Part shown: one piece after another, positions 29,912 to 37,957 of the stretch
How positions within the stretch are numbered: the first letter of the stretch is position 1
How the letters are laid out: each line of letters opens with the position of its first letter
Source: Actinospica acidithermotolerans
GTDB taxonomy: Bacteria; Actinomycetota; Actinomycetes; Streptomycetales; Catenulisporaceae
Reading direction: 5' to 3'
Length of the DNA: 39,244 nucleotides
Assembly (NCBI RefSeq): GCF_018139625.1
Contig: NZ_JAGSOH010000073.1
Coordinates: forward strand, 1 to 39,244
Made by a program: the position numbers and the translations under genes
Notes under the pieces: model-generated
What the model was told of the DNA's origin: nothing
What the model saw: only the letters and a program-made list of their open reading frames with translations
Databases searched by the model: none

Positions 29912-30775
29912 TTACGCCGCCGGAGCCGCCTGCGGAGCCTGCTGGGCCCGGCGCACCGCGGAGTAGGCCTTGCCCGGCGACCGGAACAGGACCGTGTAGC
30001 GGTCCTTGAGCGTTGAGACGGCGCGCAGGTCACGGCCGATGTTGGCGTACTCGTGGAAGGCGACGCGCAGCGGGTTGTAGGTGTCGATGTTCGCGGTCAG
30101 GCCGTAGATCACCCGTTCGGTCTCCGGGGTGAAGGTCTTGAAAAGCCGGTCCCACACGATGAAGACCCCCGCGAAGTTGCGGTCCAGGTAGCGGCGGTTC
30201 GAACCGTGGTGCACGCGGTGGTGGCTCGGTGTGTTCATCACGGCCTCGATCGGCCGCCACAGCTTGCCGATGCGCTCGGTGTGGATCCAGAACTGGTAGA
30301 GCAGATTCGCGCTCTGCGCGGTGAAGACCATCGCCGGGGAGAAGCCGAGCAGCACCAGCGGAAGGCCGAAGGGCAGCGTGCCGATGCCGGTCCACGGCTG
30401 GCGCAGCGCGGTGGAGAGGTTGTACCGCTGGCTGGAGTGGTGGTTGATGTGCGCGGCCCACAGGATCCTGATGCGGTGGCCGGCGCGGTGCTCCCAGTAG
30501 TAGAGGAAGTCCCAGCCCAGGAACACCCCGATCGCCGCGGCCCACGAGGCGCCGATGTGCAGCGGCGTGAGCCGGGAGACGCCCTCGTACGCGGCGACGT
30601 ACAGCAGCGACCAGCCGAGGTTGAACACGACGTAGCCGAGGCCCATGGAGATGCTCGCGGCCGTGTCGCGCACGGTGTAGCCCTGCTCGGTCTCGTCCGG
30701 CAGGAACCGGTAGGAGACGAGCTCGAGCACTATCAGCAGGACGTAGGCGGGGATCGCGTAGGTAGTCAGCTCCAC
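29912..30775 (-). CDS. Sterol desaturase / fatty acid hydroxylase family protein
   Basis: A 287-residue integral membrane di-iron enzyme. Three His clusters are visible: HRAGH (about residues 116-120), HINHHS (about 129-134) and HHRVHH (about 209-214), with a further His in the long helix segment, as in sterol desaturase, fatty-acid hydroxylase and alkylglycerol monooxygenase-type proteins. About four to five hydrophobic segments include YAIPAYVLLIVLELVSYRF at the N-terminus and AAIGVFLGWDFLYYWEHR. The length is normal. The lipid substrate is unknown. It is divergent from the GntR gene (about 100 bases), which may regulate it. Confidence 0.88.
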   Translation of the reverse strand: MELTTYAIPAYVLLIVLELVSYRFLPDETEQGYTVRDTAASISMGLGYVVFNLGWSLLYVAAYEGVSRLTPLHIGASWAAAIGVFLGWDFLYYWEHRAGHRIRILWAAHINHHSSQRYNLSTALRQPWTGIGTLPFGLPLVLLGFSPAMVFTAQSANLLYQFWIHTERIGKLWRPIEAVMNTPSHHRVHHGSNRRYLDRNFAGVFIVWDRLFKTFTPETERVIYGLTANIDTYNPLRVAFHEYANIGRDLRAVSTLKDRYTVLFRSPGKAYSAVRRAQQAPQAAPAA

Positions 30776-30816
30776 GCGAGGGAGGCTAGGACCGGATCAA
30801 GGCCTTTGGCAAGAGC

Positions 30817-30846
30817 TGGTCCAAACAGTTGACCAGTCGTTTGACC
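30817..30846. promoter_or_regulatory. Candidate GntR operator and promoter region
   Basis: TGGTC (30817-30821) and GACCA (30831-30835) form the TGGT-n-ACCA dyad common for FadR-type GntR regulators, followed by TTGACC (30841-30846), a good -35 element. CATGCT (30865-30870) is a possible -10, 18 bases later, which would place the RNA start at or near the GTG 30877, a leaderless message. Confidence 0.4.
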
Positions 30847-30876
30847 GGCGGCACGTCCGACCGGCATGCTCTGCGT

Positions 30877-31596
30877 GTGGAAAGCCCCTCAGCGGCCGCC
30901 GCCGTGCGCCTACGCCGGGAACCGGTGTCGGACCAGCTGTTCGCGCGCCTGCGGGACCAGATCCTGACCGGGGAGATCGCCGCCGGCGACCCGCTGCCCT
31001 CGGAGCGCGACCTGGCCGCGGACTACGGCGTGAACCGGCACGCCGTGCGCGAGGCGGTCAAACGGCTGCAGCAGTGCCGGCTGATCGAGGTGTTCCACGG
31101 CGGCCGCACCCGCGCGCTGGACTGGCGGCGCACGGCCGGCCTCGACCTGGTGGTGGACGTGCCCGGCACGCTGGACGCGGTGAGCGTGCCAGGGGTCGTA
31201 CACGACGCGTTGGAGATGCGCGCGTGCATCGGCGCCGACGCGGCCCGGCTGAGCGCACTGCGCGCGTCTGAGGATCAGCGGGCTGCGATCGTCGCGGCGG
31301 CCGCGGCGTACGCCGAGGTGGGCGAGGATCTCGAGGAGCTGAGCGTCGCCGACGTCGCGTGGTGGCGACTGATCATCGAAGGTTGCGGAAATCTCGCATA
31401 CCTGTTGTCCTTCAACAGTCTGGTGGACGGCGCGATCACGATGGAGCAGGCCTCGCCCGAGCTGCGCTCCGCCGAACTGCTCGACCTCGACGCGCACCGG
31501 GAGCTCGCCGACCGGATCGCGCGGCAGGACGCCGCGGCCGCCGAGCAACTGGCCAGGGAGCTGCTGAACCGCAGCGTGGCGCGGGCCGACGGCTGA
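30877..31596 (+). CDS. GntR-family (FadR-type) transcriptional regulator
   Basis: A 239-residue regulator. The winged helix is VSDQLFARLRDQILTGEIAA, GDPLPSERDLAADYGVNRHA, VREAVKRLQQCRLIEV (about residues 18-75), a typical GntR signature with the PSERDLA core. The C-terminal all-helical FCD-like domain has the ALEMRACIGADAARLSA start and Asp/His residues that may bind a metal and an acidic ligand. GTG 30877 is preferred to TTG 30829, since the latter lies in the operator region. It is divergent from the sterol-desaturase gene. The ligand is unknown; the neighbour suggests a lipid-derived acid but this is speculative. Confidence 0.87.
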   Translation: MESPSAAAAVRLRREPVSDQLFARLRDQILTGEIAAGDPLPSERDLAADYGVNRHAVREAVKRLQQCRLIEVFHGGRTRALDWRRTAGLDLVVDVPGTLDAVSVPGVVHDALEMRACIGADAARLSALRASEDQRAAIVAAAAAYAEVGEDLEELSVADVAWWRLIIEGCGNLAYLLSFNSLVDGAITMEQASPELRSAELLDLDAHRELADRIARQDAAAAEQLARELLNRSVARADG

Positions 31597-31844
31597 ACCG
31601 CCGCAGGCGGACCTGCGCGCGGACGGCCGGATCACCGCGCGTTGACGTCCGGACAGCCGCGCTCCGCCGGCCGAATCCGGGCCTCGTCGTCAGCGTCCTG
31701 CTTTGGTCACAGGTTGGCATACCTTTGACGAACACTTGACCGAACCCGCCCCGATCCCGGTAACCTCCGGCTCACGAACGCGATTCGGCGCGCGGGAACC
31801 GCTGCACCCGCCCGCCGACGTTTCACTTCGCCGAGGGGGCGTCA

Positions 31845-32774
31845 ATGAGGTTCAATCCACCGCCGAACTGGCCGCGGTTCCCGAACGGATGGACGCCGCC
31901 GGAGGGCTGGCAGCCCGATCCGCTCTGGCCGCAGCCGCCGTTCGGCTGGCCGTTGTGGGTGGAAGAGGAGGATACCTTCGTCATCTCGGCGGCGCCGCCG
32001 CCGATCCAGCCCGGCACCCCGTACATGCCGTATCCCAACGCGTACACGCACTACGCCTCGATGTCCTCGGCTCGGGAGCCGTGGCATAAGCGCACTGTCA
32101 CGGTGGTGCTGTTCCTCGTCTTCTTCTTCCCGGTCGGTCTCGTGCTGCTGTGGCAGCGGCAGGATTGGTCGGCGCAGCGGCGTTGGGCCATCACCGGTGT
32201 GACGGCGATCGTCGTGCTCATCGCGTTGGCGAGCCCGAATTCCCAGTCGCAGACGACGGTGCAGGTCACGCCGATGGCGGGTAGCGGTACCAGCGCCCCG
32301 GCGTCCAGCGCCGCAGCCGGTTCGCCCTCGAGCCGGGCGACCGCGCAGCCGAATGCGAGCCAGAGTGCTGCCGTAGTCGGCCGGCCGAGCCGGAGCGCAT
32401 CCGTCGCGGCCACGCCGTCGCAGAGTGCTTCGACGTCGTCGGCCGCGGTCGTCGCCGCGCCGACGAAGACCACGGCGGCGCCCACCACGCATTCCGCGAA
32501 GCCGTCGCCCGCGCCGACGACGCACTCCGCGTCGCACACGCCGTCCACGTGCGGGGCGCCGAGCAACCCGTTCGGCTACAACTTCTGCGGGAACGGCGCG
32601 CACGTCACGAGCCCGCCGCTCAACGTCTGCGACTACTTCAACTGCATCGACAACTTCTGGAACGGCAACGGCTACATGGTCGAGTGCAACGACGGCATGT
32701 ACAGCATGTCCGGCGGACTGCGCGGCGCCTGCTCGTACCACGAAGGAGAAGAGCGGGCCGTCTACAGCGGATAG
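31845..32774 (+). CDS. Membrane protein with WP-rich head and DUF3761-like tail
   Basis: A 309-residue protein with unusual layout. The cytoplasmic N-terminus (1-45) is Pro/Trp-rich: NPPPNWPRFPNGWTPPEGW and PDPLWPQPPFGWPLW, a motif found before membrane segments in actinomycetes. Two hydrophobic helices follow (VTVVLFLVFFFPVGLVLLW and WAITGVTAIVVLIALAS, about 84-127), then a 100-residue Ser/Thr/Ala/Pro linker and a folded C-terminal domain with six Cys (CGAPSNPFGYNFCGNG, VCDYFNCIDNFWNG, VECNDGMYSMSG, GACSYHEG). The last part resembles DUF3761, a small secreted domain. It is likely an envelope protein displaying the tail outside. The gene is preceded by about 250 bases with no clear gene and ended by a very strong terminator. 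Confidence 0.75.
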   Translation: MRFNPPPNWPRFPNGWTPPEGWQPDPLWPQPPFGWPLWVEEEDTFVISAAPPPIQPGTPYMPYPNAYTHYASMSSAREPWHKRTVTVVLFLVFFFPVGLVLLWQRQDWSAQRRWAITGVTAIVVLIALASPNSQSQTTVQVTPMAGSGTSAPASSAAAGSPSSRATAQPNASQSAAVVGRPSRSASVAATPSQSASTSSAAVVAAPTKTTAAPTTHSAKPSPAPTTHSASHTPSTCGAPSNPFGYNFCGNGAHVTSPPLNVCDYFNCIDNFWNGNGYMVECNDGMYSMSGGLRGACSYHEGEERAVYSG

Positions 32775-32796
32775 ACGGCTGGACGGCGCCGCTCGA

Positions 32797-32842
32797 ACGA
32801 CTGAGCCCGCCCCCCGGTGCGGCGGGGGGCGGGCTCAGTCGT
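32797..32842. terminator. Strong bidirectional terminator
   Basis: ACGACTGAGCCCGCCCCCC (32797-32815), an 8-base loop, and its exact complement (32824-32842) form a perfect 19-bp GC stem. It lies between the stops of the convergent membrane-protein gene (32774) and xylA (32850). Confidence 0.88.
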
Positions 32843-32849
32843 CCGCGTC

Positions 32850-34028
32850 CTACCGGATGCCCAGCAGGTGGTCCATCGCCAGCTGGTCCAGGTGCTCGAA
32901 CGCCATGCCGCGCTTGGCCGCGGCCTCGACGTCGAAGTCCTCGAACGCGCTGCTGTCGGCGAGCAGGTCGGCCAGCTTCTCGCCCTCGCCGAGCGTCGGC
33001 TGCGCGAGCTGGTCCAGGCGCGAGGCCTTGAGCGCCTCCTGCACCTCGGGGTCGGCGCGGAACGCGGCGGCCTTCTGCTTGAGCGCGAGGTAGTTGCGCA
33101 TGCAGCCCGCGGCGGAGGCCCACACGCCGGAGAAGTCCTCGGTGCGCGGCGGCTTGAAGTCGAAGTGCCGCATACCTTCGTAGCCGGCCGACTCCAGCAG
33201 GTCCACCAGCCAGAACGCGGCGCGCAGGTCCCCGGCGCCGAAGCGCAGGTCCTGGTCGTACTTGATGCCGCTCTGGCCGTTCAGGTCGATGTGGAACAGC
33301 TTGCCGTGCCACAGCGCCTGCGCGATGCCGTGCGGGAAGTTGAGCCCGGCCATCTGCTCGTGCCCGACCTCCGGGTTCAGGCCGACCAGCTCGGGCCGCT
33401 CCAGGCTGTTGATGAACGCCAGGGCGTGCCCGACCGTCGGAAGCAGGATGTCGCCGCGCGGCTCGTTCGGCTTCGGCTCGATCGCGAAGCGCAGGTTGTA
33501 ACCCTGCTCGGTGACGTACTCGCCGAGCAGGTCGAAGGCCTCCTTGAAGCGGTCCAGGGCCACCCGCACGTCCTTGGCCGCGCCCGACTCGGCGCCCTCG
33601 CGGCCGCCCCACGCCACGTAGATCTCCGCGCCCAGCGAGGCCGCGAGGTCGATGTTGCGGATCGTCTTGCGCAGCGCGTAGCGGCGCACATCGCGGTCGT
33701 TCGAGGTGAAGGCGCCGTCCTTGAACACCGGATGGGTGAACAGGTTGGTGGTCGCCATCGGGACCTTCATGCCGGTCTCGTCGAGGGCCTTGCGGAAGCG
33801 CGCGATGTGCGCGTCCCGGTCGGCGGCCGAGGAGCCGAAGGGGATCAGGTCGTCGTCGTGGAAGGTCACTCCGTAGGCGCCGAGCTCCGCGAGCTTGGTC
33901 ACGGACTCGACCGGGTCGAGGGCCGGCCGGGTCGCGTCGCCGAACGGGTCGCGGCCCTGCCAGCCGACCGTCCAGAGGCCGAAGGTGAACTTGTCCGAGG
34001 GGTTCGGAGTAAGAGCGTCGGTGCTCAT
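32850..34028 (-). CDS. xylA: Xylose isomerase
   Basis: A 392-residue class I xylose isomerase, the usual length for Streptomyces-type enzymes, converting D-xylose to D-xylulose (also glucose to fructose) with divalent metals. The catalytic His is in [13 protein letters not shown] (His57 and Asp60). Metal ligands are seen in [15 protein letters not shown] (Glu and the Lys of EPKPNEP), [13 protein letters not shown] (Glu/His) and [20 protein letters not shown] (Asp residues). The ATG at 34028 follows GGGAG spaced 6 bases. It is divergent from xylB over a 113-base AT-rich region with a candidate operator, the normal xyl layout, with a ROK repressor downstream of xylB. Confidence 0.97.
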   Translation of the reverse strand: MSTDALTPNPSDKFTFGLWTVGWQGRDPFGDATRPALDPVESVTKLAELGAYGVTFHDDDLIPFGSSAADRDAHIARFRKALDETGMKVPMATTNLFTHPVFKDGAFTSNDRDVRRYALRKTIRNIDLAASLGAEIYVAWGGREGAESGAAKDVRVALDRFKEAFDLLGEYVTEQGYNLRFAIEPKPNEPRGDILLPTVGHALAFINSLERPELVGLNPEVGHEQMAGLNFPHGIAQALWHGKLFHIDLNGQSGIKYDQDLRFGAGDLRAAFWLVDLLESAGYEGMRHFDFKPPRTEDFSGVWASAAGCMRNYLALKQKAAAFRADPEVQEALKASRLDQLAQPTLGEGEKLADLLADSSAFEDFDVEAAAKRGMAFEHLDQLAMDHLLGIR

Positions 34029-34047
34029 CGCTTGCTCCCGGGATCGG

Positions 34048-34078
34048 TATTGATAAACGCAGAAAACAAATTAGTATG
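34048..34078. promoter_or_regulatory. xylA-xylB promoter and candidate XylR operator
   Basis: This AT-rich island stands out in a GC-rich genome. Rightward, TTGATA (34050-34055) and TAGTAT (34072-34077), 16 bases apart, fit a -35/-10 pair for xylB. The stretch AAAACAAATTAGTA is, on the opposite strand, TACTAATTTGTTTT, resembling a half-site of known ROK-type XylR operators (TTAGTTTGTTT). I infer control by the ROK protein at 35761. Confidence 0.5.
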
Positions 34079-34141
34079 CGGGTGCGGCCCTTGGGAAGTC
34101 CCCGGGGGCTGCCAGTCGGACCGAGGCGTGAGGAGGCGGCG

Positions 34142-35569
34142 ATGGCCGCGGGTGCGGGTGACGGAGTGGTCATCGGCGTGGACAGTTCGACCCAGGCGAC
34201 CAAGGCGCTGGCCGTGGACGTCGCGACCGGGGAGATCCTCGGCCAGGGCCGGGCGTCGCACACGGTGAGCGCGGGCGCGGGGCGCGAGAGCGAGCCCGGG
34301 CAGTGGTGGGAGGCGCTCAGCGAGGCGTTGGCCCAGACGGGTTACGGCGACACCGCGGCGGCGGTGTCGATCGGCGGCCAGCAGCACGGGCTGGTCGCGC
34401 TGGACGAGCAGGGCCGCAGCGTCCATCCGGCGCTGCTGTGGAACGACGTGCGCAGCGCCCCGAACGCCGAAGCGCTCGTCGGGCGGCTGGGCGCGCAGGG
34501 CTGGGCGGAGCGGGTCGGCAGCGTCCCCGGCGCCTCGTTCACGGTGACGAAGTGGGAGTGGCTGCGCGAGCACCGCCCGGAGGCGGCCGAGCGGGTGCGC
34601 CGCGTGATGCTGCCGCACGACTACCTGACCTGGCGGCTGACCGGCGAGCACGTCACCGACCGGGGCGACGTCTCGGGTTCCGGCTGGTGGGGACCGGAGG
34701 GCTACGACAAGGAGATCCTCGACCTCGTCGGCCTGGACGAGTCCTTCCTGCCGCGCGTCGCCGAGCCCGGGGCCGCCGCCGGAACCGTGCGCGCCGGCCT
34801 GCCGATCCGCGCCGGGATCCCGGTCGCGGCCGGCACCGGCGACAACATGGCCGCCGCGCTCGGCCTCGGGCTCGAACCCGGCGCGCCGGTCATCAGCCTC
34901 GGCACGTCCGGCACCGCGTACGCCGTCACCCGCGGCCGCCCGGCCGACCCGACCGGCACCGTCGCGGGCTTCGCGGACGCGCTCGGCAACTGGCTTCCGC
35001 TGGCCTGCACCCTCAACTGCACGCTGGCCGTGGACCGCGTCGCCCAGCTGCTCGGCCTCGGCCGCGAGGACGTCGAGCCCGGCGGCGAGGCGGTCGTGCT
35101 GCCGTACCTCGACGGCGAGCGCACCCCGAACCTGCCGTACGCGTCAGGGCTCTTCTACGGAGTGCGGCACGACACGACGCCGGGCCAGATCCTGCGCGCG
35201 GCCTACGAGGGCGCCGCGGCGAGCCTGCTCACCGCGGTCGACGAGGTGCTGCGCGCGGGCGGCGAGCAGCCGCGCGACGTGCCGCTCGTGCTGATCGGCG
35301 GCGGCGCGAAGGGCGACGCGTGGCGCACGACCGTCCGGCGGCTGTCCGGCCGTCCGGTGCTGGTGCCGAAGCTGGAGGAGATCGTCGCGGTGGGCGCGGC
35401 GGCCCAGGCGGCGGCGCTGGTGACCGGCGAGCGCGCGGACCAGGTGGCCCGCCGCTGGAGGACTCTGGAGGGCACGCTCTATGATCCGTTGCCTGTGGAT
35501 CGCGACGTGCTCGAGCGGATCGCCTCCGTGCGCCGGAGGGCGCAGGCGCTGCTCTCCACGGAGAGCTAG
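34142..35569 (+). CDS. xylB: Xylulokinase
   Basis: A 475-residue FGGY-family kinase that phosphorylates D-xylulose with ATP. N-terminal nucleotide strand and loop VVIGVDSSTQATKALAVDVA; substrate region VSIGGQQHGLVALD and LWNDVRS with the xylulose-binding Asp; LPHDYLTWRLTG; the C-terminal catalytic Asp in PVAAGTGDNMAAALG; ATP site VLIGGGAKGDAWRTTVRRLS. ATG 34142 is chosen from GAGGAGGCGGCG just upstream; the ORF is open to 34076 but that would start in the promoter. The TAG stop (35567-35569) is part of the CTAG bordering the MITE-like element at 35570. Acts with XylA on xylose. Confidence 0.96.
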   Translation: MAAGAGDGVVIGVDSSTQATKALAVDVATGEILGQGRASHTVSAGAGRESEPGQWWEALSEALAQTGYGDTAAAVSIGGQQHGLVALDEQGRSVHPALLWNDVRSAPNAEALVGRLGAQGWAERVGSVPGASFTVTKWEWLREHRPEAAERVRRVMLPHDYLTWRLTGEHVTDRGDVSGSGWWGPEGYDKEILDLVGLDESFLPRVAEPGAAAGTVRAGLPIRAGIPVAAGTGDNMAAALGLGLEPGAPVISLGTSGTAYAVTRGRPADPTGTVAGFADALGNWLPLACTLNCTLAVDRVAQLLGLGREDVEPGGEAVVLPYLDGERTPNLPYASGLFYGVRHDTTPGQILRAAYEGAAASLLTAVDEVLRAGGEQPRDVPLVLIGGGAKGDAWRTTVRRLSGRPVLVPKLEEIVAVGAAAQAAALVTGERADQVARRWRTLEGTLYDPLPVDRDVLERIASVRRRAQALLSTES

Positions 35570-35729
35570 GACGTGTTTTGCAACTATCGCCGGGTCCGCG
35601 ACGCCTGCCACGCACGCTCGCCGCGTTGCCGGATCGCCCACGTACGCCCAGTATGCGCACGACCCGGCGCCTTGCGATCGCCCGCGTCAGGCGCCGCGGC
35701 CTGATCCGACGCTAGCTTCAAAACACGCC
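35570..35729. mobile_element. MITE-like element, copy 2
   Basis: This non-coding 160-bp element is flanked by exact CTAG copies (35566-35569 and 35730-35733). Its inverted termini are GACGTGTTTTGCAACTAT on the left and the complement of AGCTTCAAAACACGCCC on the right. It is homologous along its length to copy 1 (14739-14897) in the opposite orientation. It has no ORF of its own. The left CTAG contains the xylB stop codon. It separates xylB from the ROK repressor gene. Confidence 0.7.
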
Positions 35730-35760
35730 CTAGGACACCGACGAAGGGGAGTCGCCGACC

Positions 35761-37011
35761 TTGACCGCGCCGACACGCAACGGCAACGGATACCGGACCG
35801 CCGGCGGTCCGGTATCCCAGCAGGGCATGCGCCGCGCGAATCTGGCGCTCGTACTCGGCGCGGTCGCCCGGCTCGGCGACACCTCGCGGGCCCAGCTCGC
35901 CGAAGCCACCGGCCTGACCAGGGCGGCGGCCGGCAGTCTGGTCGGCGAGCTGATCGAGGCCGGACTCGTGCGCGAGCACGGGGTCTCGCTGGAAGGACGC
36001 GTCGGCCGGCCGAGCACGGTCGTCTCGCTGAGCGACCGCGGCCCGGCCGGGCTCGGCCTGGAGATCGGCGTCGAGCACCTCGGCGCGTGCGTCATAGACC
36101 TCGGCGCCGAGGTCAGGACCCGCATCCGCGTCCCCGCCCCGAACCGCGGCCGTGACCCGGGCGCCGTGACCGAGCAGCTGGCGCAGGTGGCGACCGCCGC
36201 CCTGGACCAGGCCCGCGAGATCGGCCTCGATCCGGTCGGCGCCGTCGTCGCGGTGCCCGGCCTGGTCGGCGCCTCGTCCACGACCGGCGCCTCGTCCACG
36301 ACCGTCGTGCACGCGCCGAACCTCGGCTGGCACGACGTGGATCTCAGCGACCGGCTCGGCGGCCTGCTTCCCAGGCTGCCGGTCGGGGTCGAGAACGAGG
36401 CGAACCTCGGCGCGCTCGCCGAGCTGCGGCGCGGCGAGGTGGGCCGCGACTTCGTGCACGTCTCGGCGGAGGCGGGCATCGGCGCGGCCCTGGTCGTCGA
36501 CGGCATGCTGCTGCGCGGGCGGCGCGGCTTCGCCGGCGAACTCGGCCACATGCCCGTCTACCCGGACGGCCTCGCCTGCCCCTGCGGCTCGCACGGCTGC
36601 CTCGAGCAGTACGCGGGCGAGGAGGCGGTGCTGCGCAATTGCGGCCTGCACGAGGCGGCGGGCGACCGCGTCGCAGTGCTCGTAGAGCAGGCGCACGGCG
36701 GCCGGGCAGCCGTGCTCAGCGCCCTCGACCGGGCCGGACGCGCACTCGGCATCGCGCTCGCCGGCGCCGTCAACCTCGTCGACCCGGAGTCGGTCGTCCT
36801 CGGCGGCGCCTACGCCGACCTGGCCGCGTGGCTCACCCCGGGCATGCAGACCGAGCTCGGCGCGCGCGTGAAGATCCGGCCCTGGGAACCGGCCGGGCTC
36901 GTCGTATCAGGACTCGGACGCGAAGGCCCGGTGATCGGCGCGGCGACCTCGGTCGTGCAGCGCGTGATCGCTGATCCGGCCTATCTCCAGGACCGCCTGG
37001 CGCGCAGGTAG
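35761..37011 (+). CDS. ROK-family transcriptional repressor (XylR-like)
   Basis: A 416-residue ROK regulator with N-terminal winged helix plus sugar-kinase-like domain. The DNA-binding region is MRRANLALVLGAVARLG (residues 23-39), TSRAQLAEATGLTRAAAGSL and VGELIEAGLVREHG; GLGLEIGVEHLGACVIDLGA is the kinase-like strand pair, with GELGHMPVYPDG and CPCGSHGCLEQYAG as zinc site. Next to xylA/xylB a xylose-responsive repressor is the natural assignment. The start is TTG 35761 with GAAGGGGAG about 8 bases before; ATG 35827 is an alternative. Features worth attention: a perfect 30-bp palindrome over codons 10-19 and an in-frame 18-bp duplication (GASSTT twice) at 36268-36303. It overlaps the convergent synthase gene by 31 bases. 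Confidence 0.9.
   Translation: MTAPTRNGNGYRTAGGPVSQQGMRRANLALVLGAVARLGDTSRAQLAEATGLTRAAAGSLVGELIEAGLVREHGVSLEGRVGRPSTVVSLSDRGPAGLGLEIGVEHLGACVIDLGAEVRTRIRVPAPNRGRDPGAVTEQLAQVATAALDQAREIGLDPVGAVVAVPGLVGASSTTGASSTTVVHAPNLGWHDVDLSDRLGGLLPRLPVGVENEANLGALAELRRGEVGRDFVHVSAEAGIGAALVVDGMLLRGRRGFAGELGHMPVYPDGLACPCGSHGCLEQYAGEEAVLRNCGLHEAAGDRVAVLVEQAHGGRAAVLSALDRAGRALGIALAGAVNLVDPESVVLGGAYADLAAWLTPGMQTELGARVKIRPWEPAGLVVSGLGREGPVIGAATSVVQRVIADPAYLQDRLARR
35788..35817. repeat. 30-bp perfect palindrome inside the ROK regulator gene
   Basis: GGATACCGGACCGCC (35788-35802) is followed directly by its exact reverse complement (35803-35817). It lies 27 bases after the TTG start. As RNA it would form a long hairpin over the start region; as DNA it could be an operator of a symmetric dimer. 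Confidence 0.85.
36268..36303 (+). repeat. 18-bp in-frame duplication in the ROK regulator
   Basis: GGCGCCTCGTCCACGACC occurs twice in tandem (36268-36285, 36286-36303) without any difference, encoding GASSTTGASSTT. The identity of the copies suggests a recent event. Confidence 0.9.
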
Positions 37012-37895
37012 GCGGGCGCCGCGATCCGCAGGGCCTTCGCCTTGCTGAATCCGTGGCGCACGCCGAAGACCTGGTAGTCGGCCCGTTCGAGCGAGTCGAG
37101 GATGCCCGCGTACAGGGTCATCGCGGTGCCGACGCACTCGCGGCTCGACGGGTGCAGCAGGGTGAGGGCCGCATGCGCGTCGGCGTAGTAGGCGCGTGCG
37201 CGGCCGGTCTCGAACTTCAGCAGGGCACGGATACCGTCGGTCATCGTCCGGGCTTCGAGGTCGGCGCGCGTGACGCCGAACTTCTCCAGGTCCTCCTGCG
37301 GCAGGTAGACGCGGCCGCGATCGAGATCCTCGTCGACATCGCGCAGGATGTTCGTGAGCTGCAACGCGTAGCCGAGGGCGATCGAGCGCTCCGAGGCCGA
37401 CGGATCGAGCGGTTCCAGGACCGGCACGAGTTGCAGGCCGAGCAGGGCGCCGGCGCCGTGCATGTAGGCGAGCAGGTCGTCGTACGTCGCGTAGTCGGTG
37501 ACCGTCAGGTCGCTGCGCATCGCGTCGCTGAACGCGTGGAAGTACTCGATGGGGATGTCCCAGGTCGACGCCGTGTGCGCGGCGGCCTTGAGCACCGGAT
37601 CGGGGGAGTCGCCGGTCTCCACGGCGAGTACGTACGCTGCGACCCGCTCGTCGAGGCTCGCTTCCTTCGCGGCGGCGTCGGAGCCGGTCTGCTCGTCGAC
37701 GATCTGATCGAGCACGCGCGCGTGCGCGTACAGCGAGTCGATGTACGGCCGCTTGACCGGCGGCAGCATGAGGCAGCCCGCGTAGAACGACGGATCGTAC
37801 CTGCGGTGGATCGCCTTGCATTCCGCATACGCGGCGGCCAGTTCGGGGTCGCGCATCCGGGTGCGTTCGGCGTCGAGGTCGGCGCGCGTGGTCAC
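36981..37895 (-). CDS. Squalene/phytoene synthase family protein
   Basis: A 304-residue trans-isoprenyl synthase that condenses two prenyl diphosphates head to head. The first Asp motif is DQIVDE (63-68, keeping DxxxD), and the second is LTNILRDVDEDLDRGRVYLP (180-199). The substrate-entry strand YDPSFYAGCLMLPPVKRPYI is typical. The usual YCYxVAGxVG segment is replaced by YMHGAGALLGLQLVPVL (144-160), so assignment to phytoene, squalene or another product is uncertain. No carotenoid or hopanoid gene is in the window. It is the last gene of a leftward unit (isochorismatase-like, PPOX, synthase; gaps of 61 and 62 bases) and overlaps the ROK gene by 31 bases. Confidence 0.87.
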   Translation of the reverse strand: MTTRADLDAERTRMRDPELAAAYAECKAIHRRYDPSFYAGCLMLPPVKRPYIDSLYAHARVLDQIVDEQTGSDAAAKEASLDERVAAYVLAVETGDSPDPVLKAAAHTASTWDIPIEYFHAFSDAMRSDLTVTDYATYDDLLAYMHGAGALLGLQLVPVLEPLDPSASERSIALGYALQLTNILRDVDEDLDRGRVYLPQEDLEKFGVTRADLEARTMTDGIRALLKFETGRARAYYADAHAALTLLHPSSRECVGTAMTLYAGILDSLERADYQVFGVRHGFSKAKALRIAAPAYLRARRSWR

Positions 37896-37957
37896 CGGGC
37901 GATTCTACGGGCTCGGGCGGCGCCGGATCGGCGGCGCCCGAGCCCGCGGGATGCGAA

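Noticed and set aside
35575-35735. Coding sequence in the xylB-ROK gap (open frame 35481-36155)
   Set aside because: The translated stretch is the MITE-like element, homologous as DNA to 14739-14897 in inverse orientation, not a protein gene.
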